A stretch of 64,000 nt of DNA from Motiliproteus coralliicola (GTDB lineage Bacteria > Pseudomonadota > Gammaproteobacteria > Pseudomonadales > Balneatricaceae): the NCBI RefSeq assembly GCF_003345655.1, contig NZ_QQOH01000002.1:434001-498000 (forward strand), written 5' to 3'. The position numbers and the translations under genes were made by a program. Under the pieces are notes generated by a model. The model was not told the DNA's origin, ran no database searches, and saw only the letters and a program-made list of their open reading frames with translations. Position 1 is the first letter of the stretch. Every line of letters starts with the position of its first letter. Positions 15,751 to 24,202 of the stretch are shown one piece after another.

Positions 15751-17337
15751 ATGTCAGACGCTTCAGTTGCCGCAGAAGTCGCGGCTCGCAGAACCTTTGC
15801 CATCATTTCCCACCCGGATGCGGGTAAGACCACGATTACCGAAAAACTGCTGTTGTTGGGGCAGTTGATCCAAAAGGCCGGAACGGTAAAGGGGCGCAAG
15901 AGTGATCGGCATGCGACGTCCGACTGGATGTCGATGGAGCAGCAGCGTGGAATCTCGATCACCTCTTCGGTGATGCAATTTCCCTACAAGGATCGAGTGG
16001 TCAACCTGCTGGACACGCCGGGTCACGAAGACTTCTCCGAAGATACCTACCGAACCTTGACTGCGGTTGATTCGGCTTTGATGGTGGTCGATGGCGCCAA
16101 GGGGGTCGAGGATCGAACCATCAAGTTGATGGATGTTTGCCGTCTTCGCGATACTCCGATCTTCTCCTTTGTGAACAAGATGGACCGCGATATCCGTGAT
16201 CCGATTGAGCTGCTTGATGAGATCGAAGAGGTGCTGAAGATTGAAGCGGCGCCGATCACTTGGCCGATCGGCATGGGTAAGGATTTTCAAGGCGTCTACA
16301 ACCTCTATACCGATACCCTGATCAAATTTGATCAAGGCAACAACAATGTACTCCATGAGGATGAGCAGATTCAGGGCTTGGAGTCGGACGAGGCCAAGGC
16401 GTTCCTCGGTGATATCTATGACGATTTCTGCGATGAGATCGAGCTAGTCCGTGGCGCTAGCCATGAATATGACCAGCAGGCGTTCCTGAAAGGGACTTTG
16501 ACTCCTGTCTTCTTTGGTACTGCGCTGGCTAATTTCGGTGTTCGACAGATGCTCGACGACTTTGTCGAGTGGGCTCCGGCACCCTCGGAGCGTGCCACCG
16601 AGTCACGCGAAGTGGTGGCCGATGAGGCTAAATTCTCCGGCTTTATCTTCAAGATCCAGGCGAACATGGACCCCAAGCACCGCGACCGGATCGCTTTTAT
16701 GCGCATCTGTTCGGGCAGTTATCGACAGGGCATGAAAATGCGTCACTGTCGGATCGGCAAAGATATCAAAATCGCCGATGCGGTAACTTTCCTGGCCGGT
16801 GATCGGGCCAACGTCGAGCAGGCCTGGTCCGGCGATATCATCGGCCTGCACAACCACGGCACGATCCAGATTGGAGACACCTTCACCGAAGGGGAGGTGC
16901 TGAAGTATACCGGTATCCCGCACTTTGCCCCGGAGATGTTCAAAGCGGTTAGGCCGAAAGACCCACTGAAGATGAAACAGTTGCAAAAGGGCTTGCAGCA
17001 ACTCTCGGAAGAGGGCGCGGTCCAACTGTTTATGCCGCTCAAGAACAATAATCTGGTTCTGGGTGCGGTGGGGCAGCTGCAGTTTGAAGTGGTCGTATTC
17101 CGGCTCAAGGATGAATACAAGGTAGATTGCGTGTACGAGCCAATCTCGGTTCAGACTGCCCGTTGGGTCGAGTGTGATGACGATAAGATGCTGGAAGAGT
17201 TCCGCCGCAAGGGTCATGACAACCTGGCTATAGATGGCGGTGGCTTGCTGACGTACTTGGCTCCGACTCGAGTCAACTTGAGCCTGACCGAAGAGCGCTG
17301 GCCGGATATCCGCTTCCGGGCGACCCGCGAGCATTAA
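15751..17337 (+). CDS. prfC: Peptide chain release factor 3
   Basis: A 528-residue translational GTPase, the normal RF3 length. The P-loop is [15 protein letters not shown], switch region [16 protein letters not shown] and NKMDRD follow, and the C-terminal part [28 protein letters not shown] is RF3-specific. RF3 removes RF1 and RF2 from the ribosome after peptide release, using GTP. The start ATG at 15751 gives the family N-terminus. It stands alone, with its own leader and a 296-bp gap after it in which I see no gene. Confidence 0.97.
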   Translation: MSDASVAAEVAARRTFAIISHPDAGKTTITEKLLLLGQLIQKAGTVKGRKSDRHATSDWMSMEQQRGISITSSVMQFPYKDRVVNLLDTPGHEDFSEDTYRTLTAVDSALMVVDGAKGVEDRTIKLMDVCRLRDTPIFSFVNKMDRDIRDPIELLDEIEEVLKIEAAPITWPIGMGKDFQGVYNLYTDTLIKFDQGNNNVLHEDEQIQGLESDEAKAFLGDIYDDFCDEIELVRGASHEYDQQAFLKGTLTPVFFGTALANFGVRQMLDDFVEWAPAPSERATESREVVADEAKFSGFIFKIQANMDPKHRDRIAFMRICSGSYRQGMKMRHCRIGKDIKIADAVTFLAGDRANVEQAWSGDIIGLHNHGTIQIGDTFTEGEVLKYTGIPHFAPEMFKAVRPKDPLKMKQLQKGLQQLSEEGAVQLFMPLKNNNLVLGAVGQLQFEVVVFRLKDEYKVDCVYEPISVQTARWVECDDDKMLEEFRRKGHDNLAIDGGGLLTYLAPTRVNLSLTEERWPDIRFRATREH

Positions 17338-17633
17338 TCGGGTTGATGTGCAGGGCTATGGAATGACCGCTGAGGTCAGACACGGATAGTCGAATTTCGA
17401 TGACTTTGCTGGGCTGTTACTTCAGCGTCAATATTTTTTACGACAAATCTAAACGGTTGTTTGGTTGTTTTTTAAGCTGTTGACTCTAAATAAGATTGAA
17501 GCAATGGCCCAGATAATGCTTAACCATTTACTCAAGCCAAGGAAGGATAGTTTATTCACCCGGTGTAAGCGTAGTAGGGTCGCGTTTCACCAGTAGTAGC
17601 GCGTCGGCGTGGGGATATCCCAGGAGGAGAACC

Positions 17634-18017
17634 TTGTACATACCAAAGACGTTGTATGAGGCCTTGCCCTATCTCTATATTGCCATCGGTGTAGCCCTTT
17701 TTATGCTGCTCGGTAGCCCGTTGGTATCGGTTTCGGCCGCCTGTCTGTATGCGGCGGGCGCTATCGTCTGGGTAACGCGCTCATCTTACCGTCGTAAAAA
17801 TTCACGCCATCAGGTTGAGAACCGTAAGAATCGTTGGCTGTTTCCTGAACAGATCTACGAATATCTCCCCTTTATCTATATGGCTGTGGGCATCGCCACC
17901 TTGAGCCATATCCCCGGAATCTATGGCGCCATTCCTGGGGCTGTGCTCTGTTTGGCAGGTGCGCTGGTGTGGATCATCCGGGCGATCTATCGTAGCCATC
18001 CGGTCCCTGCGGGCTAG
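17634..18017 (+). CDS. Small membrane protein with an internal duplication, unrecognised
   Basis: 127 residues starting at a TTG with a strong AGGAGG site six bases upstream (17622-17627). The protein is two copies of one unit of about 53 residues: YIPKTLYEALPYLYIAIGVA (residues 2-21) matches LFPEQIYEYLPFIYMAVGIA (about 69-88), and each copy continues to a second helix ending in IVWVTRSSYRR or LVWIIRAIYRS. Four membrane segments are predicted by eye. It is a single-gene unit between prfC and an unknown gene. I do not recognise a family. Confidence 0.72.
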   Translation: MYIPKTLYEALPYLYIAIGVALFMLLGSPLVSVSAACLYAAGAIVWVTRSSYRRKNSRHQVENRKNRWLFPEQIYEYLPFIYMAVGIATLSHIPGIYGAIPGAVLCLAGALVWIIRAIYRSHPVPAG

Positions 18018-18255
18018 GCGTTACGATCCATCTCTCTGTTTATCGGGACTTTTTGATCTCTCCTCTGCCTATCTCTACCACTGGGGAAAGGCTCTGCTGT
18101 CACGGTTGTTGAAAATCTTCTAACGAAATTTAATTTAACTGGATTAATTTTCAGTTTAGCCCTGCGTTCCGGTGCCGTTAGCCTGTTGTGGGGCTTTTCG
18201 CATCAAGCTTTGAGGGGTTGGTGGGAATCCTGAAGCCGTTATTTTGGAGTTGGTT

Positions 18256-19128
18256 ATGAATTTGGTTGGTTTAGCAGGCGCTTTGGGCGGCAATTTATCT
18301 TCACGACAGGGGCTCGAGTCCACGCCTGCCTTTGGGCAGCCCTCGGCAGATTCCCGGGCAGCCCCCTTGCCACCGACCGACAGAGTTTCCGCACCAAGTC
18401 GGCCTGAAGCTTTCCAGCTTCGCTCCGAGTCAGTTTCCATGCAGGCCCGACAGCAGCAGTCCTTGAGCTTGAGTCTGACCACGAGGGACGGTGATGTCGT
18501 CGAGCTGGAGATCTTCGCTGCTCAAAGCTTCAGCTATCAGTCCGACAGCGCTCAGTTAGAGGCTGCAGGGGGGCAGATCGAGTTGCAGCAGTTACAGCTG
18601 GAAAGTCGCTCTCGCCAAGCTTTGGATTTCCGTATCCAAGGTGAGCTGGATGCACAGGAGTTGGAGGATATTGAGCGATTGATGGAGCAGGTGGGCCAGC
18701 TGGCCGGGCAGTTTTTTGACCAGCAGCCGCAGCAGAGCTTGGAGCAGCTAAAGGAACTGGGGCTGGATACTGGAGAGGTTGTCAGCCTGTCGCTGGAGAT
18801 GAGTCGTACCGAACAGTATCAGTACCGCCATCGAGCGGCCCAAAGTTATCAGCAGGTTGCAGGTGTAGGCTCCATCGACCAAGGGTTGCAATCCTACGTG
18901 GCTGGTCTGGCTAATGCGCTGGAACTGGCTGACCTATTTGAGGACTCGATGGATTCGTTGTTGCAGTTGATGCAGCAGGCGGTGCGTCAATTGGGGGCGT
19001 TCACATCGGAGGGTCTCAACGAGACGCTGGCAGAGGCTCAGCAGCAACAAGCCGCCGAGCTGAATCAGGAGTTGCTTGAGGCGGTTGCAGCGCAGGTTGA
19101 GAGCGACAAGAACGAGGACGTTGATTGA
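18256..19128 (+). CDS. Hypothetical Gln-rich soluble protein
   Basis: 290 residues from the ATG at 18256, with GGAG six bases upstream. The first 70 residues are low in structure and rich in Ser, Pro and Ala. The middle holds strands such as LSLSLTTRDGDVVELEIFAAQSF, and the region LDFRIQGELDAQELEDIERLMEQVGQLAGQFF looks like a helical hairpin; the C-terminus is Gln/Glu-rich and coiled-coil prone. No signal peptide is visible. Similar proteins with a D-E-L-x-x-I-x-x-L pattern occur as uncharacterised families in marine gammaproteobacteria, but I cannot name one with confidence. TatD follows 55 bp downstream, so the two may share a promoter. Confidence 0.75.
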   Translation: MNLVGLAGALGGNLSSRQGLESTPAFGQPSADSRAAPLPPTDRVSAPSRPEAFQLRSESVSMQARQQQSLSLSLTTRDGDVVELEIFAAQSFSYQSDSAQLEAAGGQIELQQLQLESRSRQALDFRIQGELDAQELEDIERLMEQVGQLAGQFFDQQPQQSLEQLKELGLDTGEVVSLSLEMSRTEQYQYRHRAAQSYQQVAGVGSIDQGLQSYVAGLANALELADLFEDSMDSLLQLMQQAVRQLGAFTSEGLNETLAEAQQQQAAELNQELLEAVAAQVESDKNEDVD

Positions 19129-19183
19129 ATCGCTTAGCCATAGGTCGGCTCTGCCGATGGTGTGAGCGGCGGGAGCTTGGTCG

Positions 19184-19984
19184 ATGAATGTGCGTTTGTG
19201 CGACAGTCACTGCCATCTGGATTTCAGTGTATTTGATTCACAACGCCAGACAATCATGCGTCAAGCGGTCGAGGCCGGAGTCGAGGTGATCGTTGTTCCC
19301 GGTGTGCGTGCCGCTGGCTGGGATGGCTTGATAGAGTTGTGTCGAAGCCATGGGCAGCTGACGTCCGACACGCCCAGGTTATTGCCGGCGCTGGGTATGC
19401 ATCCCTGCTTTATGGCCGATCATCGGCAACAACATTTGGTTCGATTGGAGCAGTTACTGCAGCAGCAGTTGCCGGTTGCTCTGGGAGAGCTGGGGCTGGA
19501 TTTCTGGTCCCCTGATGCTGAGCGTGAGCCTCAGCTCGAGCTGCTGCAGCAGCAGCTTGATCTGGCGAGTAGCTATCGGCTGCCGCTGCTACTGCATGCG
19601 CGTAAGTGCCACGATCCGTTGATTCAGCTGCTGCGTCGGCAGCGGTTTGAATTTGGGGGGATCGTGCATGCTTTTTCTGGTAGTCGGCAGCAGGCGGAGC
19701 AGTATCTATCGATGGGGTTCAAGTTAGGGATCGGTGGTGCGGTGACCTATCCCCGGGCCCAGCGTTTGCGTCGCACCGTGAAGGAGCTTGGACCGGAGGC
19801 CTGGGTGTTGGAAACCGACGCTCCAGATATGCCGTTGTGCGGTAGGCAGGGGCAGCTCAATCGACCGGATTACTTGCCGGGTGTTTTGCAAGTCATGGGG
19901 GAGTTGTTGCAGCAGCCGGCGGCTGTGTTAGCGCAACAGTTCTGGAGCAATACCTTGGCGGTGCTGCCGAGGTTGGAGTCCTAA
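19184..19984 (+). CDS. TatD-family metal-dependent hydrolase
   Basis: A 266-residue TIM-barrel hydrolase. The metal-binding start is LCDSHCHLDF, followed by GMHPCF, ALGELGLDFW, LLLHARKCHDPLIQLL, GIVHAFSG and ETDAPDMP, which together give the complete ligand set of TatD DNases. Family members act as metal-dependent 3'-5' exonucleases on damaged DNA. Its neighbours give no extra hint. The protein is rich in glutamine, like the gene before it. Confidence 0.93.
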   Translation: MNVRLCDSHCHLDFSVFDSQRQTIMRQAVEAGVEVIVVPGVRAAGWDGLIELCRSHGQLTSDTPRLLPALGMHPCFMADHRQQHLVRLEQLLQQQLPVALGELGLDFWSPDAEREPQLELLQQQLDLASSYRLPLLLHARKCHDPLIQLLRRQRFEFGGIVHAFSGSRQQAEQYLSMGFKLGIGGAVTYPRAQRLRRTVKELGPEAWVLETDAPDMPLCGRQGQLNRPDYLPGVLQVMGELLQQPAAVLAQQFWSNTLAVLPRLES

Positions 19985-20023
19985 AGCGAGTAGTCTGGGT
20001 CCCAAATCAGCCTGCTCGAATAA

Positions 20024-20425
20024 TCAGTTCCTTTCGAGATAGCGTAGCTTGTATTCGTCGTTCAGAATCGTCCATGCATCAAGGGTGACGGGCGAGATCG
20101 ATAGCTGATACTGACTATCGCTGAGTTGCTCGACCCGGTAACTGCCGTATGGAGGGCTGAGAAGCAGATTGGCCAGATCGCTGGGCGTTTGTAATCGAGA
20201 CCAATCCCAGGGATCGCCCTGCCAATGGCGCAGCAGTTCATTGCGCTTAGCGTTGGTCGCAATCAGTGATAGTGACCGACAGGATGCCGCATTGTTCAGA
20301 CAGAGCACCTGAGCCTCTATGTCCAGAATCAGGCTGCCGCTGGGTACTTTGGGCAACTGGATGCTGCAGGCGCTCACGGCGGCTAGCGCCACCAATATCA
20401 AGCCAAAGCGGGACAATATCTTCAC
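20024..20425 (-). CDS. Small lipoprotein, unrecognised
   Basis: About 133 residues from a GTG at 20425, which has AAGGAG upstream; the frame extends further to 20455 but those codons overlap the end of fabY. The signal peptide (KILSRFGLILVALAAVSAC) ends in a lipobox VSAC, so the protein should be lipid-anchored. Two more cysteines lie in CLNNAASCRSL and could form a disulfide. The remainder shows mixed alpha/beta character without a family I know. It follows fabY by 23 bp and is likely co-transcribed. Confidence 0.8.
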   Translation of the reverse strand: MKILSRFGLILVALAAVSACSIQLPKVPSGSLILDIEAQVLCLNNAASCRSLSLIATNAKRNELLRHWQGDPWDWSRLQTPSDLANLLLSPPYGSYRVEQLSDSQYQLSISPVTLDAWTILNDEYKLRYLERN

Positions 20426-20448
20426 GGTGCTCTCCTTGCGTGTGTGGC

Positions 20449-22404
20449 TCAGCACATATCGTCGAATGGATTATCCAGCTCGAGTTCAATCGGCTGCTCG
20501 TAGCCGGGGATGCGGATCCGTTGGCCATCGATCTGCAGCTCTTCACCTTCCAGCACGTTATGACCAAACAGATAGGTCGGCTTGCTGAGACCGGTGCAAG
20601 CATCCTGATCGTATTCAGCGGCGTTCTGACGTACCTCTTCGGCGCGTTCGCGGTAAGCAGACAATGCCTTTTTGCCGTGCCGACGCTCCAGCAGCTGCTC
20701 GGTAATATGGGGGGCCAGTACCGCAGCGCTGGCGTTGTTGCCGCCAAAACCCTTGGAGTTGAGCAGTACGCTGTCCATGCCTTGGGGGCCTACCTCAAGG
20801 TGTTGTTGCTCAAATCGAAGGTTGCTGGCATGCACATCTTCGGCAACCTGATCCATGGTGGCGATGCCCGGAATGTAGCCGTAGCGCCAGGTGCCTAAGG
20901 ACAGGGCCAACTGGTCGGCGCCGGCGGTTCCCTGTGAGTGGCCGATATAGCACTTCAGTGCGCTGACAGGCCAGTTGGGTATATCGAATGCCTTGGCGGT
21001 CTGGTTTAGTACATGGGACTCTGTGACCCGGTTCTGCGGGGTGCTGGTGCCATGAGCCTGGACGTAGCTGCGATAGCGTAGTGATTCTTCACCGAGCATC
21101 GAGCGGATCAGGGCCGCCGATTTGGCCAGGGTGATGTAGTTGCCTACGCCCGGGGCGGAGATCGATTTCTTGAAACCGTCGGCATTGACGAAGACGTCGG
21201 GGACCGAACCGAAGATCTGGGCTCCCATTTCCAGCGCTAGGCTATCGCTGCACAGCACCACAAATTGGGAGGATTCGCCCATGGTAAAGCCGCAGTTGTT
21301 GGCGAATGGTCGTGAGGTGCGGCGAAGGTCGTTATCGTCTAGCTGTTGCTTGTCGTCCAGGGCCAGTAGGCCTTTCTCTTCGGCCAGCGCGCCCATGGCG
21401 CGGAAGCCTTCGATAATCTCTTCGGTGATCGGGGCATCGCTGGCGCCGACCAGAACCAGTTGGCGACGACCACTGCGGATATCTTCGACACCGGTACGCA
21501 GGTTGTAGAGGAAGGAGGCGCAAGCACCGAGTGATGAGCCAGTAGAGCCCAGGTTGCCGAGCAGGTAGGCGTTGACGAAATCGGCCGGCATCTGACCGTA
21601 GCCCAGCGGCATCTGCTTGGATGTGGTCCGTTTGCCGATCGAGGGTGATTTCAGCAAGCCCCCGAAACCACAGTCATCCAGCTGGCCGATGGAGTTGCCG
21701 GCGTAGACGGCGATCTGATCCGGCGCCAGTCGGTCGCGGATCTGCTCCCAGTCGATGCCCATGCTTTTGATCGCGTCCGAAGCACTGTAGATGCTCATCT
21801 GCAGATTGCGCGGATGGTTGCGGGATTGGTACAGGGTTCCGGGTTTGAATCCGGTGGGTAGTTGACCGGCGGCGCGGACCGAGGAGCGCTTGCTGTCCGG
21901 CAGAATCGTATCCAGCGAGTCGTCGATCTCAACCTGAATCAGCCCGCCGTCGAGCTCGGTCAGTTTCCACTCGCTCGGCACTTGATTCGGCAGCTGGCGT
22001 TTGCGCAGGAAAAAGCTACGCTGCTCGGCGGGTAGCTCCAGCTTGGCGGCACGGTTGAAAGTGACCTTATCGATGTCGTACCAGTCCGGATGAATTCGTC
22101 GAATTAAGGTGTTGTTCAGCAGATAGGGCCTAAAACGGTCCGAAAGTCGGGTTGGATCGATGGCGATTCCATCCCGGTCGAGCAGTTGGCCCTCCTGGTT
22201 CTGGATCTCGCCCATCAGGGTGGCCAGGCCGAGCAGGGTCGAATGCTGGTCCGCTTCTGACAGCTTGTCGAGAATCAGGCGTCGATAGGCGTGATCGAAG
22301 GATGAACGTCCGGCGGCGTTGACGCCTCCGTAACCGATAATGACGGGTAGGTTGGACAACAAAGAATCCTCAAAGACAGGCTGTATCGGGTGAACTGTCT
22401 GCAT
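20449..22404 (-). CDS. fabY: Beta-ketoacyl-ACP synthase FabY
   Basis: 651 residues, matching the FabY group (about 630 residues, known from Pseudomonas aeruginosa) much better than FabB/FabF (about 410). The N-terminus LPVIIGYGGVNAAGRSSFDHAYRR is FabY-like. The catalytic triad can be placed: Cys in GSSLGACASFL, His in AHGTSTPQNRV and His in IGHSQGTAGADQ. FabY condenses acetyl-CoA with malonyl-ACP to start fatty-acid synthesis and can replace FabH. The gene is not in a fab cluster; a lipoprotein gene follows it. Confidence 0.92.
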   Translation of the reverse strand: MQTVHPIQPVFEDSLLSNLPVIIGYGGVNAAGRSSFDHAYRRLILDKLSEADQHSTLLGLATLMGEIQNQEGQLLDRDGIAIDPTRLSDRFRPYLLNNTLIRRIHPDWYDIDKVTFNRAAKLELPAEQRSFFLRKRQLPNQVPSEWKLTELDGGLIQVEIDDSLDTILPDSKRSSVRAAGQLPTGFKPGTLYQSRNHPRNLQMSIYSASDAIKSMGIDWEQIRDRLAPDQIAVYAGNSIGQLDDCGFGGLLKSPSIGKRTTSKQMPLGYGQMPADFVNAYLLGNLGSTGSSLGACASFLYNLRTGVEDIRSGRRQLVLVGASDAPITEEIIEGFRAMGALAEEKGLLALDDKQQLDDNDLRRTSRPFANNCGFTMGESSQFVVLCSDSLALEMGAQIFGSVPDVFVNADGFKKSISAPGVGNYITLAKSAALIRSMLGEESLRYRSYVQAHGTSTPQNRVTESHVLNQTAKAFDIPNWPVSALKCYIGHSQGTAGADQLALSLGTWRYGYIPGIATMDQVAEDVHASNLRFEQQHLEVGPQGMDSVLLNSKGFGGNNASAAVLAPHITEQLLERRHGKKALSAYRERAEEVRQNAAEYDQDACTGLSKPTYLFGHNVLEGEELQIDGQRIRIPGYEQPIELELDNPFDDMC

Positions 22405-22545
22405 TTTATAAGTAGAGTTGAGCGGATACTAGGGCTATTACTGCAGAATGACCATGTCTAATGATCGATGGAGGGGAACTGAACCCCCGAACCGGGGTCA
22501 TCAATGGCTTAGCATCGGTTTGATATTCGTAACAGGAGTACGAGA

Positions 22546-23205
22546 GTGAAGAAAAAAATTTTGGTTGCCTCAATGATGGTGGCATTGGCTTCAGGCTGTC
22601 AGACCATCGATCCTTATACCGGTGAACAAAAGGTGGGTAATACCACCAAGGGAGCTGGCATTGGTGCGGTTGCAGGCGCGGTGCTGGGGGCTGCTGTCAG
22701 CAGCAAGGGAGATCGTGAGAAAGGGATTCTGACCGGAGCCTTGGTTGGTGGCGCCGTGGGTGGTGGTATTGGTTATTACATGGATCAGCAGGAAGCACTG
22801 CTGCGTCAGGAGCTGCAAGGTACCGGAGTGCAGGTGGAACGCCGTGGTGATGAAATTCGCCTGATCATGCCGGGTAATATCACCTTCGCTACAGGCTCGG
22901 AAATGCTGGAAAGCAGCTTCCTGCCGGTGTTGAACTCGGTTGCCAAGGTGCTGAAGAAGTTCGATCAAACGTTGTTGCAGATCGATGGCTACACCGATAG
23001 TCAGGGTGGTTTTGAATACAACCAGCAGCTGTCGGAGCGCCGTGCTTACAGTGTGCAGTCATACTTGGCCGGGGTTGGGGTGGCCAACACTCGACTGCAG
23101 AGTCGAGGCTGGGGTGAGCGATACCCGGTTGCTGACAATGCAACCGCCCAGGGACGAGCGCAAAATCGTCGGGTTGAACTGAATATTCGGGGTAATGCGG
23201 GCTGA
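22546..23205 (+). CDS. OmpA-family lipoprotein (YiaD-like)
   Basis: 219 residues from a GTG with AGGAG at 22534-22538. The lipoprotein signal MKKKILVASMMVALASGC has lipobox ASGC. Next comes a glycine-zipper region (GAGIGAVAGAVLGAAV and GALVGGAVGGGIGYYMD, residues about 40-85), then an OmpA-C peptidoglycan-binding domain with ITFATGSEML, IDGYTDSQGG, YNQQLSERRAYSVQSYL and GRAQNRRVEL. It should anchor the outer membrane to peptidoglycan through the diaminopimelate-binding Asp and Arg of the OmpA domain. It is a single gene, followed by a hairpin-rich region that encodes an antisense-oriented RNA. Confidence 0.93.
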   Translation: MKKKILVASMMVALASGCQTIDPYTGEQKVGNTTKGAGIGAVAGAVLGAAVSSKGDREKGILTGALVGGAVGGGIGYYMDQQEALLRQELQGTGVQVERRGDEIRLIMPGNITFATGSEMLESSFLPVLNSVAKVLKKFDQTLLQIDGYTDSQGGFEYNQQLSERRAYSVQSYLAGVGVANTRLQSRGWGERYPVADNATAQGRAQNRRVELNIRGNAG

Positions 23206-23232
23206 TCAGCCGTTAAATGTGCCTGGAACCGA

Positions 23233-23385
23233 GAAAAAAGAAAGGGCCTTATGACATCCGGTCATAGGCCCTGTCTTCAGCGTTCCATGCTGGCACACTT
23301 TTCCCTGTGTCGAGTATGAACGTGCGACGCTCCTTCGTCGCAGGTGAATCCTTTCACCTCTAGCGTTCGAGAGTGATCTTATCCC
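23233..23385 (-). ncRNA. CsrB/RsmZ-type small RNA with GGA-loop hairpins
   Basis: Read on the minus strand, a perfect TATAAT (23397-23392) would start a transcript near 23385 that begins with an unpaired GGGAU. Five hairpins follow, each with GGA in the loop: stem AGGTGA with loop AAGGAT (23359-23342), stem TGCGACG with loop AAGGAG (23342-23323), stem ACAC with loop AGGGAAAA (23310-23295), stem CAGC with loop ATGGAAC (23292-23278), and the terminator stem GGGCCTATGAC with loop CGGAT (about 23271-23244). A T-rich run TTTCTTTTTT (23242-23233) ends it. RNAs of this design bind and sequester CsrA/RsmA, whose target is A(N)GGA in hairpin loops. About 150 nt is close to RsmY and RsmZ. Confidence 0.85.
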
Positions 23386-23391
23386 ATGTGA

Positions 23392-23397
23392 ATTATA
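23392..23397 (-). promoter_or_regulatory. -10 box of the GGA-hairpin small RNA
   Basis: The minus strand reads TATAAT at 23397-23392, seven bases before the proposed RNA start. No good -35 hexamer is seen at the right distance, which fits an activator-dependent promoter. A perfect dyad (AATAGGAA and TTCCTATT, 23402-23420) lies just upstream, where a regulator could sit. Confidence 0.6.
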
Positions 23398-23401
23398 TGG
23401 G

Positions 23402-23426
23402 AATAGGAAAAATTCCTATTTTTTGC
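23402..23426 (+). terminator. Intrinsic terminator, plus strand, of the OmpA-family lipoprotein transcript
   Basis: AATAGGAA and TTCCTATT (8 bp, 3-base loop) at 23402-23420 are followed by a run of six T residues ending at 23424. It would stop plus-strand transcription from the lipoprotein gene before sdhE. The same dyad overlaps the promoter region of the opposite-strand RNA. Confidence 0.5.
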
Positions 23427-23517
23427 TCATGGGGCTTTTCCTGATCCTGATGCGGTAACTATCGCTGTGCTATGATGCGCTCTGTTTTTTCGCTAGCCGA
23501 GTGGGAGACTGATTAGG

Positions 23518-23769
23518 ATGTATAGCGAAACTGATATCAACCGTCTGCGCTGGCACTGCCGTCGCGGTATGCTCGAACTGGATGTGCTGCTGATCCCCTT
23601 CCTTCAGGATCGGTTCCGCGGCCTGGCATTGGATGATCAGCAGCGTTTTGAAAAGCTGATCGAGTGTGAAGATCAGGATATTTTTAGCTGGGTTATGCGC
23701 AACGCTGAGCCTGAAGATGCTGATTTGAAGCGTATCGTCGATCTGATTTTGGAAAGTGTTCCAACCTGA
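23518..23769 (+). CDS. sdhE: Succinate dehydrogenase assembly factor SdhE
   Basis: An 83-residue protein of the SdhE/YgfY family, the normal length. The key RGxxE motif is present as CRRGMLELD, and the C-terminal helices read ECEDQDIFSWVMRNAEP. SdhE helps attach FAD covalently to SdhA and FrdA. It starts at ATG 23518 after a GGATG-poor leader and overlaps ygfX by 14 bp; ygfX and sdhE are a conserved pair. Its position just before nadB and rpoE is the same as in Pseudomonas. Confidence 0.95.
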   Translation: MYSETDINRLRWHCRRGMLELDVLLIPFLQDRFRGLALDDQQRFEKLIECEDQDIFSWVMRNAEPEDADLKRIVDLILESVPT

Positions 23770-24202
23770 TCGCTTGGAGTTCAAACCTTCATCGGCGCTG
23801 GTCATTCTGATCAGTGCTGCTCATCTTGTAGCTGCTTTGGCACTACTGCTGGCGAGTCTGCCAGCGTTGCTTTATTTCATCGTCCTGCTGTTGCTGCTGA
23901 TATCCTGGATCCAGCTGCTGCGCCGTTTTGCCTGGTTGTCACACCCTCAAAGCCCGGTCTATCTGCGTTGGGACCATAACGGCTGGTATGCGGCATTAAG
24001 GGTTGAACCGGAGTCGGAGTACCAGGTGCGGCCTGGCGACGGGTGTCGATTGTGGCCCGTTGTTGATCTGCTCTGTTTTCACCCGCTTGACCCCGCTCAG
24101 GGGAAGAGTTTCTCTCAACTGGTACTTTCTGACAGCGACAATCGGCGGCCTATTCGTCGACTGCGGGTGCTATTGAAGTTGCGCGGCTCCAGTCATAGTT
24201 AA
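23756..24202 (+). CDS. YgfX/CptA-family membrane protein
   Basis: 148 residues from a GTG at 23756 that overlaps the end of sdhE. Two membrane segments lie at about residues 15-55 ([28 protein letters not shown]). The soluble tail contains [24 protein letters not shown] and [21 protein letters not shown], matching the YgfX pattern of two helices followed by a small beta domain. In E. coli the YgfX/SdhE pair was once described as a toxin-antitoxin system, but its main link is with flavinylation. The 3' end overlaps the convergent nadB gene by 53 bp. Confidence 0.85.
   Translation: MFQPDRLEFKPSSALVILISAAHLVAALALLLASLPALLYFIVLLLLLISWIQLLRRFAWLSHPQSPVYLRWDHNGWYAALRVEPESEYQVRPGDGCRLWPVVDLLCFHPLDPAQGKSFSQLVLSDSDNRRPIRRLRVLLKLRGSSHS

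Noticed and set aside
17338-17633. Gap after prfC searched for an RNA gene
   Set aside because: AT-rich with no convincing hairpin plus T-run; only the AGGAGG of the next gene is clear.
22440-22540. Hairpin-rich DNA before the OmpA-family gene, first considered as a tRNA or riboswitch
   Set aside because: No cloverleaf, no anticodon arm and no T-run; only a short GC stem is seen.
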